From the NCBI GenBank assembly GCA_050261515.1, contig JBLNDJ010000008.1:1-20307 (forward strand): a DNA stretch of 20,307 nt, written 5' to 3'. The notes under the pieces were generated by a model. That model was not told the DNA's origin. It did not search any database and saw only the letters and a program-made list of their open reading frames with translations. Source of the DNA: JBLNDJ01 sp050261515 (GTDB lineage: Bacteria; Acidobacteriota; Terriglobia; Bryobacterales; Bryobacteraceae). Both the position numbers and the translations under genes were made by a program. Shown one piece after another: positions 1 through 8,900 of the stretch; the first letter of the stretch is position 1, and every line of letters begins with the position of its first letter.

Positions 1-127
1 CCGCTTCCGCTTCTCCTGCCAGGACCATTCTGGAACGGAATCCTTCCGTAGCCTACAAAAATGCAGCGATCGGAAAGGCGTCCCCAGTTGCCGTGTCTCA
101 ATCCTTGACACACCGCACCCCCTTTTT

Positions 128-162
128 CCCTTTTTCCTCGAAAAAGGGGTCTGTCCCCTTTT
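128..162. terminator. Overlapping hairpins, terminator- or attenuator-like
   Basis: Two perfect 8-bp stems share one arm. CCCTTTTT (128-135) pairs with AAAAAGGG (141-148) across a 5-nt loop, and AAAAGGGG (142-149) pairs with CCCCTTTT (155-162) across loop TCTGT. Only one can form at a time. The second has the G-rich stem and T-rich 3' arm of a bidirectional intrinsic terminator, although the T run stops at four. It lies about 20 bp before the predicted promoter of the cysteine operon, so it may end transcription from a gene left of the window. Similar stems occur in dispersed bacterial intergenic repeats, which is the main alternative. Confidence 0.4.
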
Positions 163-179
163 CCACAAAGACCCTAATG

Positions 180-208
180 TTGACTCAGATTAAGGAGATT
201 CATAAAAT
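180..208 (+). promoter_or_regulatory. Predicted sigma-70 type promoter of the cysteine operon
   Basis: TTGACT (180-185) and TAAAAT (203-208) are separated by exactly 17 bp, each differing by one base from the -35 and -10 consensus. The spacer contains AAGGAGA (192-198), which looks like a ribosome-binding site for ATG 207-209, and that ATG overlaps the -10 box. If the promoter is real, transcription starts around 214-216 and the SD-like motif is not in the mRNA. The in-frame TTG at 217 would then begin an almost leaderless message. The promoter and SD readings conflict, so confidence is moderate. Confidence 0.4.
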
Positions 209-216
209 GGAGATGC

Positions 217-1149
217 TTGGGATTTGCTTTCGCAGCGCCGGTAGTCGATCGGATCGGCAACACGCCGCTCATGTGGCTGGCGCGCCTTTCGGCGCAGTTC
301 CCGGGCGTCGAAATTGACGCCAAAGCCGAGTTCATGAACCCGGGCGGCTCGGTGAAGGACCGCCCCGCCCTCAACATGATCCTCGAAGGCGAACGCACCG
401 GCGCGCTGCGGCCGGGGCGCACCATCCTCGATGCTTCGAGCGGCAACACTGCGATCGCCTACGGGATGATCGGCGCGGCCAAGGGGTACCGCACCAAGAT
501 CTGCATCCCCAAAAACGCGTCGCTCGAGCGGACGCGCACGCTCATCGCCTACGGCGTCGAGCTGGTCCTGACCGATCCCGGCGCGGGTTCCGACGGCGCG
601 ATTCTGTGCTGCCGCGAGATCTACCAGGCCGATCCCGACCTGTACTTCTACCCGGACCAGTACAGCAACGCCGCGAACTGGAAGGCGCACTTCGAGACGA
701 CCGGACCGGAGATCATCGAGCAGACCGGTGGCCGCGTCACGCACTTCGTCGCGGCGCTCGGCACCAGCGGAACATTCACCGGAACGACGCGCCGGCTGAA
801 GCGGGACGTGCCCGGCGTGGAGTGCGTCTCCGTGCAGCCCTCTACCGGCTTTCACGGGATCGAGGGCACGAAGAACATGGAGGCATCGCTCGTGCGGCCC
901 GCCATCTACGACCCGGCGCTCGCCGATCGGAACCTGTTCGTCGAGACCGAGGACGCGCAGCGCATGGCGCGCCGGCTCGCTCGCGAGGAAGGGCTGCTGG
1001 TGGGCGTGTCGGCGGGTGCGAACGTGGCCGCTGCCGCGTGCATCGCCGGCGAACTCGCCTCCGAGGGCCGCAGGGGCGTGGTAGTGACCATCCTGTGCGA
1101 CGGCGGCGAAAAATATCTGACGGAGAGTTTCTGGGATGATCCGGATTGA
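217..1149 (+). CDS. cysM: Cysteine synthase CysM-like, PLP-dependent (CysO-dependent type)
   Basis: Fold-type II PLP enzyme that makes cysteine by replacing the leaving group of an activated serine with sulfur. Visible motifs are IGNTPL (13-18), NPGGSVKDR (41-49) with Schiff-base Lys47, the substrate loop SSGNT (74-78), and the PLP phosphate loop GTSGTFTG (182-189). The 310-residue length is normal for the family. The next three genes encode a JAMM peptidase, a ubiquitin-like carrier and MoeZ, so the sulfur donor is probably CysO thiocarboxylate and the acceptor O-phosphoserine, as in Mycobacterium CysM. A Lys in GTKNM sits where I recall a phosphate-binding Arg in that enzyme (alignment by eye). 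The start is problematic: TTG 217 is the only in-frame NUG start, yet an ideal SD (192-198) points to ATG 207 in another frame. A one-base indel near the N-terminus is possible. Confidence 0.9.
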   Translation: MGFAFAAPVVDRIGNTPLMWLARLSAQFPGVEIDAKAEFMNPGGSVKDRPALNMILEGERTGALRPGRTILDASSGNTAIAYGMIGAAKGYRTKICIPKNASLERTRTLIAYGVELVLTDPGAGSDGAILCCREIYQADPDLYFYPDQYSNAANWKAHFETTGPEIIEQTGGRVTHFVAALGTSGTFTGTTRRLKRDVPGVECVSVQPSTGFHGIEGTKNMEASLVRPAIYDPALADRNLFVETEDAQRMARRLAREEGLLVGVSAGANVAAAACIAGELASEGRRGVVVTILCDGGEKYLTESFWDDPD

Positions 1150-1564
1150 CGCCGCTGCCTGGTCCGCCATCCGCGCGCACGCCGAGAAGGCGTACCCCAA
1201 CGAGTGCTGCGGAGCTATGCTGGGGCGCCTCGAGGACGGCGAGAAGTCGGTCCTGCGCGCGGTGGCGCTCGACAACGCCTACGATGGCTCGCAGGCCGCC
1301 CGCTACGAGATCCGGCCCGAGGACCTGCTCGAAGCCGACCGCGCCGCGCGCCGCGACGGCCTCGACCTGATCGGCATCTACCACTCGCATCCCGACTGCG
1401 ACGCCTACTTCTCGCAGACGGACCTGAAGAACTCGTGCCCCTGGTATTCCTTCGTCGTGGTCTCGGTCCGCGGCGGCAGGTTCGACCATGCGACAAGCTG
1501 GCTCCCGAATGCCGAGCAGACGCGGGCAGACGCGGAGCCGCTGCAATTTCCTGAGGAGAATTGA
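1136..1564 (+). CDS. mec: JAMM/MPN metallopeptidase (Mec-like, M67 family)
   Basis: Zinc peptidase of the JAB1/MPN family, 142 residues. The full metal site is visible: Glu23 in NECCG, His83 and His85 in HSHP, Ser93 and Asp96 (H-x-H-x7-S-x2-D). In Mycobacterium the homologous Mec cleaves the CysO-cysteine isopeptide-like adduct to release cysteine, and the same role is inferred here from the operon. Because the carrier encoded next ends Gly-Gly-Ala, the peptidase may also remove the terminal alanine before activation. The start ATG overlaps the end of cysM by 14 nt and has GGAGAG eight bases upstream. Its stop codon directly abuts the ATG of cysO, so translational coupling is likely. Confidence 0.88.
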   Translation: MIRIDAAAWSAIRAHAEKAYPNECCGAMLGRLEDGEKSVLRAVALDNAYDGSQAARYEIRPEDLLEADRAARRDGLDLIGIYHSHPDCDAYFSQTDLKNSCPWYSFVVVSVRGGRFDHATSWLPNAEQTRADAEPLQFPEEN

Positions 1565-1836
1565 ATGGCCAAGATCTTGATCCCCACGCCGCTGCGGCAA
1601 TTCGCCGGCGGCAAGGATTCCGTGGACCTGAGCGGAACCACGGTGGGAGAGCTGCTCGGCAAGCTGACGTCGGAGCACGGCGAATTGCGCAAGCACCTCT
1701 ATACCGGCGAGGGCAAGCTGCGGAGCTTCGTCAACGTGTACCTGAACGACGAAGACATCCGCCATCTCGAGAAGGAAGCGACACAAGTGAACGAAAGCGA
1801 CACAATCACGATCGTGCCGAGCATCGCAGGAGGCGC

Positions 1837-1840
<4 letters not shown>
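1565..1840 (+). CDS. cysO: Ubiquitin-like sulfur carrier protein (CysO/ThiS/MoaD family)
   Basis: A 91-residue beta-grasp sulfur carrier. The pattern FVNVYLNDEDIRHLE followed by DTITIVPSIAGG matches CysO/MoaD proteins, whose C-terminal Gly-Gly is adenylated and turned into a thiocarboxylate. Here the protein ends Gly-Gly-Ala, one residue too long for activation, so trimming is expected, plausibly by the adjacent JAMM peptidase. A GAGGAG motif precedes the ATG. The codons for the two glycines (gga ggc) are also part of the AGGAGG ribosome-binding site (1828-1833) of moeZ. The stop overlaps the moeZ start as ATGA. The role in cysteine synthesis is inferred from context; a ThiS- or MoaD-like role is the alternative. 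Confidence 0.9.
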
Positions 1841-2979
<1,139 letters not shown>

Positions 2980-3021
2980 TCGCGACAAAACGGTCCCTTT
3001 GCGCACTACCATAGGACGAAG

Positions 3022-3258
3022 GTGCGGGAGGCGATCAGGCTCCTGGAGACTGTGATCGAAAAAGGTGATGATAGCTACGGGGCCTACGTGCCGGATCTGC
3101 CGGGCTGCGTCGCCGTGGCCAAGACGCGCGAGGAAGTGGAACGGCTCATCGCGGAGGGAATTGCGATTCACCTTGACAGCTTGCGCGAACACGGCGAACA
3201 GGTTCCCCTGCCCACCAGCACCTGCGAATATATCGAGCCTCTTGCTCGAGCCTCGTAA
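3022..3258 (+). CDS. Short HicB-like antitoxin-family protein, orphan
   Basis: A 78-residue protein with the HicB/UPF0150 signature: Y-G-A-Y-V-P-D-L-P-G-C-V-A, then a helix rich in Glu and Arg, then HLDSLREHGEQVPLPTS. HicB proteins neutralise the HicA mRNA interferase and often carry a C-terminal DNA-binding domain. That domain is absent here, and no HicA-like ORF is visible on either side. The start is GTG with AGGA five bases upstream, 42 bp after moeZ, so it may be cotranscribed with the cysteine operon. Its stop lies one base from the stop of the convergent hydrogenase gene. It may be a solitary regulator or a remnant of a lost toxin-antitoxin pair. Confidence 0.8.
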   Translation: MREAIRLLETVIEKGDDSYGAYVPDLPGCVAVAKTREEVERLIAEGIAIHLDSLREHGEQVPLPTSTCEYIEPLARAS

Positions 3259-3259
3259 T

Positions 3260-4681
3260 CTACGCGGTCGTTAGTTCGTCCAGGAGCGTTCCGTCGGCGG
3301 CCAGTAGCTGCAGCCTGAGGGGCAACTGGCCGGCGGCGTGGGTGGAGCAGCTCAGACAGGGGTCGTAGGCTCGCACGACCGCCTGGACGCGGTTCAGCAT
3401 TCCTTCCTGGAGTTTGTTGCCGTCCACGTAGTGTTTCGCGACTTGCTCGACGGAGCGGCCCATGGCGAGGTTGTTGTGGCCGGTCGCTACGATGAGGTTG
3501 GCCCAGACGATTGCGCCTTTGTCGTCCACTTTATAGTGGTGGATGAGGGTGCCTCTGGGGGCTTCGATCATGCCGATGCCTTCGGTTGAATTGACGCCGG
3601 CCCGGGCTCGCACGCGCTCGTCCAGAATGCGCTCGTCTTCCAGCAGTTCGCCGATGCGCTCGAGGCCGTAGAGGGCTTCGATCAGCCGTGCGTAGTGGTA
3701 GTGGAACGCGCTCGGGACGACTTTGCCGCAGCGCTGGTGGTATTCTTCGAACTCCTTTTGCGCGTCCGCGGTTGCGATGCGGTCAGCGGCGTTCAGCCTC
3801 GCGAGCGGACCTACCCGGTAGATTCCTTCGGGATAGCCTCGCGGCTTGAAGTAGGGCGCTTTCAGGTACGACGTCGGGACCGATGCCTCTCCGATGTATC
3901 GGGCGTAGTCGCGCGGGTCGATCTGGTCCTGTACGATCGCGCCTTCCGCGTCCCGGAACCGGAGGCGGCCATCGTAAAGCTGCAGCGCTCCCGAGGCATC
4001 GACCATGCCTGCGTACATCGTCTTCGAGTTTCCGAAGGCCGCGACCTCTTCCTTGAACTGGTCGAGGACGCCTTTGTAGAAATCGAGCGTGCGCTTTGCG
4101 ATCGCTTTCGCGCCGGGCAGTTCGTGCAGGATCTGGTCGCGCACTTCCGCTGCGAGCGAAGCGTTGACTCCTCCGGGTACGGTCCACGAGGGGTGGATGC
4201 GCTCGCCCGCCAGGCCTTCGATCACGCGCTGGCCGAACTTGCGGAGGGCGATGCCGTCGCGCGCGAGCGCGGGATGCTTTTCGAGCACGCCGAGGACGTT
4301 GCGCTTCGCGGGGTCAGAATCCATGCCGAGCAGCAGGTCGGGCGAGGAGAGATGGAAAAAGCTGAGCGCGTGCGATTGCACGACCTGGCCGCAATGGAGC
4401 AGTTCGCGCAGCAGCGCGGCCGTGTCCGGAATCCGCACGGCCATGATCGCGTCGCAGGCCTTCACCGACGCGAGCAGGTGGCTCACCGGGCAGATTCCGC
4501 ATATACGCGCCGTGATGCCGGGCATCTCGTAAAACGGCCGGCCCTCGGTGAACTTCTCGAAGCCGCGCACCTGCGTGACGTGCAGTTGCGCGCTCGAGAC
4601 CTTGCCGTCGCCATTCAGGTGGATCGAAATTTTGGCGTGCCCTTCGATTCGGGTTACGGCATCGATCGTGATCTTCTTCAT
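3260..4681 (-). CDS. hoxH: [NiFe] hydrogenase large (catalytic) subunit HoxH
   Basis: Carries the Ni-Fe(CN)2CO active site that oxidises or produces H2 in the cytoplasm. The N-terminal ligand motif is R-I-C-G-I-C (Cys61, Cys64) and the C-terminal one is DPCLSCSTH (Cys442, Cys445, His448). Twenty-five residues follow His448, the expected tail removed by a maturation protease such as HoxW after nickel insertion. At 473 residues it is a normal HoxH. ATG 4681 is preferred because AGGAAG lies six bases upstream. An ATG five codons further upstream (4696) overlaps the hoxY stop as ATGA and is the alternative. This is the last gene of the hox operon; no maturation gene follows it here. Confidence 0.95.
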   Translation of the reverse strand: MKKITIDAVTRIEGHAKISIHLNGDGKVSSAQLHVTQVRGFEKFTEGRPFYEMPGITARICGICPVSHLLASVKACDAIMAVRIPDTAALLRELLHCGQVVQSHALSFFHLSSPDLLLGMDSDPAKRNVLGVLEKHPALARDGIALRKFGQRVIEGLAGERIHPSWTVPGGVNASLAAEVRDQILHELPGAKAIAKRTLDFYKGVLDQFKEEVAAFGNSKTMYAGMVDASGALQLYDGRLRFRDAEGAIVQDQIDPRDYARYIGEASVPTSYLKAPYFKPRGYPEGIYRVGPLARLNAADRIATADAQKEFEEYHQRCGKVVPSAFHYHYARLIEALYGLERIGELLEDERILDERVRARAGVNSTEGIGMIEAPRGTLIHHYKVDDKGAIVWANLIVATGHNNLAMGRSVEQVAKHYVDGNKLQEGMLNRVQAVVRAYDPCLSCSTHAAGQLPLRLQLLAADGTLLDELTTA

Positions 4682-4692
4682 GGGGCGCTTCC

Positions 4693-5229
4693 TCATCCGA
4701 ACTTGATCCTCGATGCGAGATCGGGCAGGCGGCCCTCGAGCAGTTCCGTCAGCACGAACACGATCGTTTTGGCGGGCGGCGGGCAGCCCGGAACGTGCAC
4801 GTCCACTTTGACGATCTCCTGCACGGGGACGGCGCGCTTGAGCAGCTTCGGCACGCCTTCGGCGGGCACACCGGGGGCGGCCTGCGCGCCTTCGACATAC
4901 ACCCTTTCGAGCAGCTTTTTTACCGGGACCGAGTTGCGCATGGCCGGGACGTTGCTCGTCACCGCGCAATCGCCGAGCGCAACCAGGAGCTTCGTCCGCT
5001 CGCGGATCTTCTGGATCTTCTCCATGTCCTCCTGGCTCGAGACGGCGCCCTCGACGAGCGTCACATCGACGCTCTCGGGGAACTTCTGCGCATCGACTAG
5101 CGGGCCGTAGACGATGTCCACTTTTTTGGCGACCATCTCGATCGCCTCGTCCATGTCGAGCAAGGACATGTGGCAGCCCGAGCAACCGTCGAGCCACACC
5201 GTCGCGAGCTGGACTTTCTTCGCGCTCAT
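4693..5229 (-). CDS. hoxY: [NiFe] hydrogenase small subunit HoxY
   Basis: Electron-transfer partner of HoxH; binds the proximal 4Fe-4S cluster. The cysteines expected for that cluster are visible: Cys16 and Cys19 in LDGCSGCHMS, Cys88 in ALGDCAVTSN, and Cys149 in HVPGCPPP. At 178 residues it is the short form without medial or distal cluster domains or a Tat signal, typical of soluble NAD-linked hydrogenases. The start ATG overlaps the hoxU stop as ATGA, with a GGGGTG motif six bases upstream. The N-terminal extension in the same open frame lies within hoxU in another frame and is rejected. Confidence 0.95.
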   Translation of the reverse strand: MSAKKVQLATVWLDGCSGCHMSLLDMDEAIEMVAKKVDIVYGPLVDAQKFPESVDVTLVEGAVSSQEDMEKIQKIRERTKLLVALGDCAVTSNVPAMRNSVPVKKLLERVYVEGAQAAPGVPAEGVPKLLKRAVPVQEIVKVDVHVPGCPPPAKTIVFVLTELLEGRLPDLASRIKFG

Positions 5230-5936
5230 GCGTGCACCCCGCGCCTGGTCGCCAGGCGGCTGATGTTCTCGTGCGTCTTGGTCATTTCCTCGATGGCGTA
5301 GCCCTTCTCGGCCAGCGCGCCGGTGGGGCAGGCTTGAACGCACTTGCCGCAGCTCGTGCAGTTCTTCGACTTGCCCCACGGCTGCTGCAAATCGCTCACC
5401 AGGATCGATTGCACGCCGCGCGAGGCGATGTCCCAGACGTGCGCGCCTTCGAGCTCGGCGCAGACGCGTACGCAGCGCGTACACAAAATGCAGCGGTTGT
5501 GGTCGAGCACGTACTTTTCATGCGAGACATCGACCGGCAGCCTCGGGTACGTGTACGGGTAGCGCACGTGGGTCATGCCGAGCCGCGTAGCCATCGACTG
5601 CAACTCGCAGTGGCCGTTCGAGACGCAGATAGCGCAGTAGTGGTTGCGCTCGGCGAAGAGCAGCTCGAGCGCCATGAGACGGTAGCGCGAGAGCTTCTCG
5701 GAGTTCGTCGTGACCGACATGCCGTCCTGGACCGCGGTGGTGCAGGCGGGCATGAGGCGGCCTACGCCGGACACTTCGACCACGCAGAGGCGGCAGGAGC
5801 CGGATGCCGTCAGGCCGTCGAGGTAGCAGAGCGAGGGGATGTACTTCCCGCTCGCCCGAGCGACTTCGAGAATGGTCTGGCCCTCACGGGCTTCCACGTA
5901 TTCGCCGTCGATTCGAATTGCGATTTTTTGCGGCAA
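5226..5936 (-). CDS. hoxU: Hydrogenase diaphorase Fe-S subunit HoxU (NuoG N-terminal-like)
   Basis: Wires electrons between the HoxE/F flavin module and HoxY. Domains in order: a 2Fe-2S ferredoxin fold (Cys37, Cys48, Cys51, Cys65); a His-Cys3 4Fe-4S site (His99, Cys101, Cys104, Cys110); and two bacterial-ferredoxin 4Fe-4S sites (Cys149/152/155/159 and Cys193/196/199/203). All ligands are intact, giving four clusters in 236 residues, the usual HoxU size. The start is TTG at 5936, supported by a strong AAAGGAG eight bases upstream. The gene begins 16 bp after the hoxF stop. Confidence 0.95.
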   Translation of the reverse strand: MPQKIAIRIDGEYVEAREGQTILEVARASGKYIPSLCYLDGLTASGSCRLCVVEVSGVGRLMPACTTAVQDGMSVTTNSEKLSRYRLMALELLFAERNHYCAICVSNGHCELQSMATRLGMTHVRYPYTYPRLPVDVSHEKYVLDHNRCILCTRCVRVCAELEGAHVWDIASRGVQSILVSDLQQPWGKSKNCTSCGKCVQACPTGALAEKGYAIEEMTKTHENISRLATRRGVHA

Positions 5937-5952
5937 GTGGCTGGCTCCTTTC

Positions 5953-8900
5953 CTATCGGTCTGTCGCCCGAATATCGCAGCGCAGGCAGCGGTTGGCTTC
6001 TTCGAGCGCCTCGACGACAGTCAGGCCGAGGCTGACTTCGTGGAATGTTTTGACTCGCTCGCGCGCGGGGACGTCATCCGGGATCTGGCGGCCCGCGGCG
6101 CTCGGCTGCGCGGGCGGGGTCTGGTCGTACTCGTAGGTCCGCATCAGTTGCGAGAAGCGCTTGGCGCCCATCAGCATTTCGTCGATGTTGCGTGCGGCCT
6201 TCTTGCCGTAGCCCATGGCGTTCGAGACGTTCGAGGCTCCGCTGATCACGTCGCCGCCCGCGTAAAATTTCTCGCGGCTGGTTTCGAGCGAGAAGCGATC
6301 GACCTCGACCACTCCCGATTCCTTCAGCGTGAGGCCGGAGGCCTTCGCGAAATCCATGTCCACGGTTTCGCCCACCGCGAGGATCACGGTGTCGCACTTG
6401 AGCACCTGGATCTCGTCGGTCGGAACGGGCTTGCGGCGGCCGGAGGAATCGAATTCGCCGAGCTTCGTCTTGACCACTTCGATCGCCTTCACGACGCCGT
6501 GGAACCCGACGATGCGGTGCGGGGCGGCGAGGAAGACGAAGTTCGCTCCCTCGGCTTCGGCCGCTTCGGTCTCTTCGACGATCGCGGGCATGTCTTTCCG
6601 CTCGCGGCGATAGACGACCGTGACATCGGCGCCCATGCGCCGCGCGGTGCGGGCCGAGTCGATCGCGGCGTTGCCGCCTCCGATCACGACCACGCGCTTG
6701 CCGAGGTTCACCGGCTCGTCCTTCGAGACCGCTTCGAGGAACAGCAGCGCGGGCATCACGCCCTTCAGCTCCGTGCCGGGGATGTAGACCCAGGATTCCT
6801 TCCATGTTCCGATGGCGAGGAAGACGGCGTCGTAGTTCGCGTCGAGATCGTTCAGCGGGAGGTCGAAGCCCACAGCGGTGTTGCAGATGAACTTCACGCC
6901 GACGCTTTCGATCAGCTCGATCTCGCGGTCGAGCACCTTCTTAGGCAGGCGGTATTCTGGCAGCGCGTAACGGAGCATGCCGCCAGGCCTGGGGTTCGAT
7001 TCGTAGACGGTCACGTTATGGCCGAGCAGCGCGAGATAGAAGGCGCAGGTGAGCCCGGTTGGGCCGGCCCCGACCACCGCGACGTTCTTCCCGGTCGGCT
7101 CGAGCTTCTTCGCCCGGATGCGCTCGATCAGCGCCGGGTAGCGGTCCGAGTTGTATACGGAGTCGGCGATGAAGCGGTGCACGTCGCGCGTGTTCACCGA
7201 CTCGTCGATGTTCATGCGGCGGCAGCGGTTGTCGCAAGGGTGCTGGCACACGCGCCCGGTCGAAGCCGGAAGCGGGTTGTCCATGATGACGGACTCGAAG
7301 GCTTCGTCGAGCCGGTCCTCTTTATAAAGCTGCAAGAACCTCGGAATGTTCATATGCAGCGGGCAACTGTTCTCGCAGGGCGAGAGCGCGAGGTTTTCGC
7401 AAACACCCGCGCGGCAGCGCTTGGCGCGGATGTGGTCCTCGAACTCGTGCCGGAAGTGGCGCATCGTCGTGAGGACCGGGTTGGGCGCGGTCTGGCCGAG
7501 CCCGCAGAGCGACATGTCGCGGATCATGCGGCCCAGTTCGTCGAGCGCGTCGAGATCCTCTTCGACGCCGTTGCCGTTGGCGAAGTTTTTCAGGATGCGC
7601 AGGGCCTTGTCGAGGCCGACGCGGCAGGGGACGCACTTGCCGCAGGACTCCGAGTGCGTGAACTCGATGAAGTACCTCGCGACGTCCACCATGCAGTTGT
7701 CTTCGTCCATGACGACCATGCCGCCGGAGCCCATGATGGAGCCGAGCTTGCCGAGCGTCTCGTAGTCGACCGGCGTGTCGAACATCTCCTGCGGAATGCA
7801 GCCGCCGGAGGGGCCGCCGGTCTGGACGGCCTTCACCTGCTTGCCGTTCGCGCCTCCGCCGACGTCGTAGACGAAGGTTTTGAGCGGGGTGCCGAGGGGC
7901 ATTTCGACGAGGCCGGTGTTGTTGACCTTGCCGACGAGCGAAAACACCTTTGTGCCGGCGCTCTTGGTCGAGCCGGTTTCGGTGAACCAGGCCGGGCCTT
8001 TGGCGACGATGGGCGAGACGTTGTACCAGGTTTCGACGTTGTTGATGCTGGTCGGAAAACCGTACAGGCCCTTCTGCGCGGGATACGGCGGCCGCGGACG
8101 CGGCCGTCCCGCGCGGCCTTCTAGCGAGCTGATGAGCGCGGTCTCTTCGCCGCAGACGAATGCGCCTGCGCCTTCGACGAGTTGAATCGAGAAATTGAAC
8201 CCGCGCCCGAGAATGTTTTCGCCGAGGAGACCGTACTCCCGAGCCTGCTCGACGGCGCGCGTGAGGCGGTGCACGGCGAGCGGGTACTCGGCGCGTATAT
8301 AGATGATGCCGTCCTGCGCGCCCATGGTGAACCCGCCGATGATCATGCCTTCGAGCAGCGCGTGGGGATCGCTCTCGATCTCGTTGCGGTTCATGTAGGC
8401 GCCGGGGTCGCCCTCGTCGGCGTTGCAGATGACGTATTTCTTTTCGGCTTTGGCCTTGCGCAGCACTTCCCACTTGAGGCCCGTGGGGTAGCCCGCGCCG
8501 CCGCGCCCGCGCAGCTTAGAGGCCTTGATCTGCTCGATCACCATCTCGGGCGTGTTATCGATGAGGACCTTATATAGGGCCTGGTATCCGCCGACGGCGA
8601 TGTACTCTTCGATGTCGTCCGCGCTGATGAGGCCGCAGTTGCGCAGCACGATTTTCTTCTGGCCTTTGAAGAAGGGCACTTCGCGCCAGGAGGGGATTTC
8701 CGGGTAGCCCGAGCCGTATTTGATCTGGCCGGTGAGGTGGTCCCAATCCTCGACCTTGCAGAGGGCGAGTTCGGCGGGGACGCGGCCGAGGTAAAGCTCA
8801 TCGAGGATGTGCGGGACGTTGTTGGGCTGCACGCGCCGGAGGATGGCGAGCGGGCGTCCGGGCAGCCACACGTTGACGAGCGGCTCCTGGGCGCAATAGC

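Noticed and set aside
1561..1836. In-frame upstream extension of moeZ by 92 codons
   Set aside because: It overlaps cysO in another frame, and the moeZ ATG at 1837 has a strong SD and the family-typical N-terminus.
3695..5110. 471-codon open frame on the + strand
   Set aside because: Antisense to hoxH and hoxY, which carry complete metal-binding motifs.
5839..8124. 761-codon open frame on the + strand
   Set aside because: It is antisense to hoxF, whose motifs are unmistakable; it has no family signature and is a GC-rich shadow frame.
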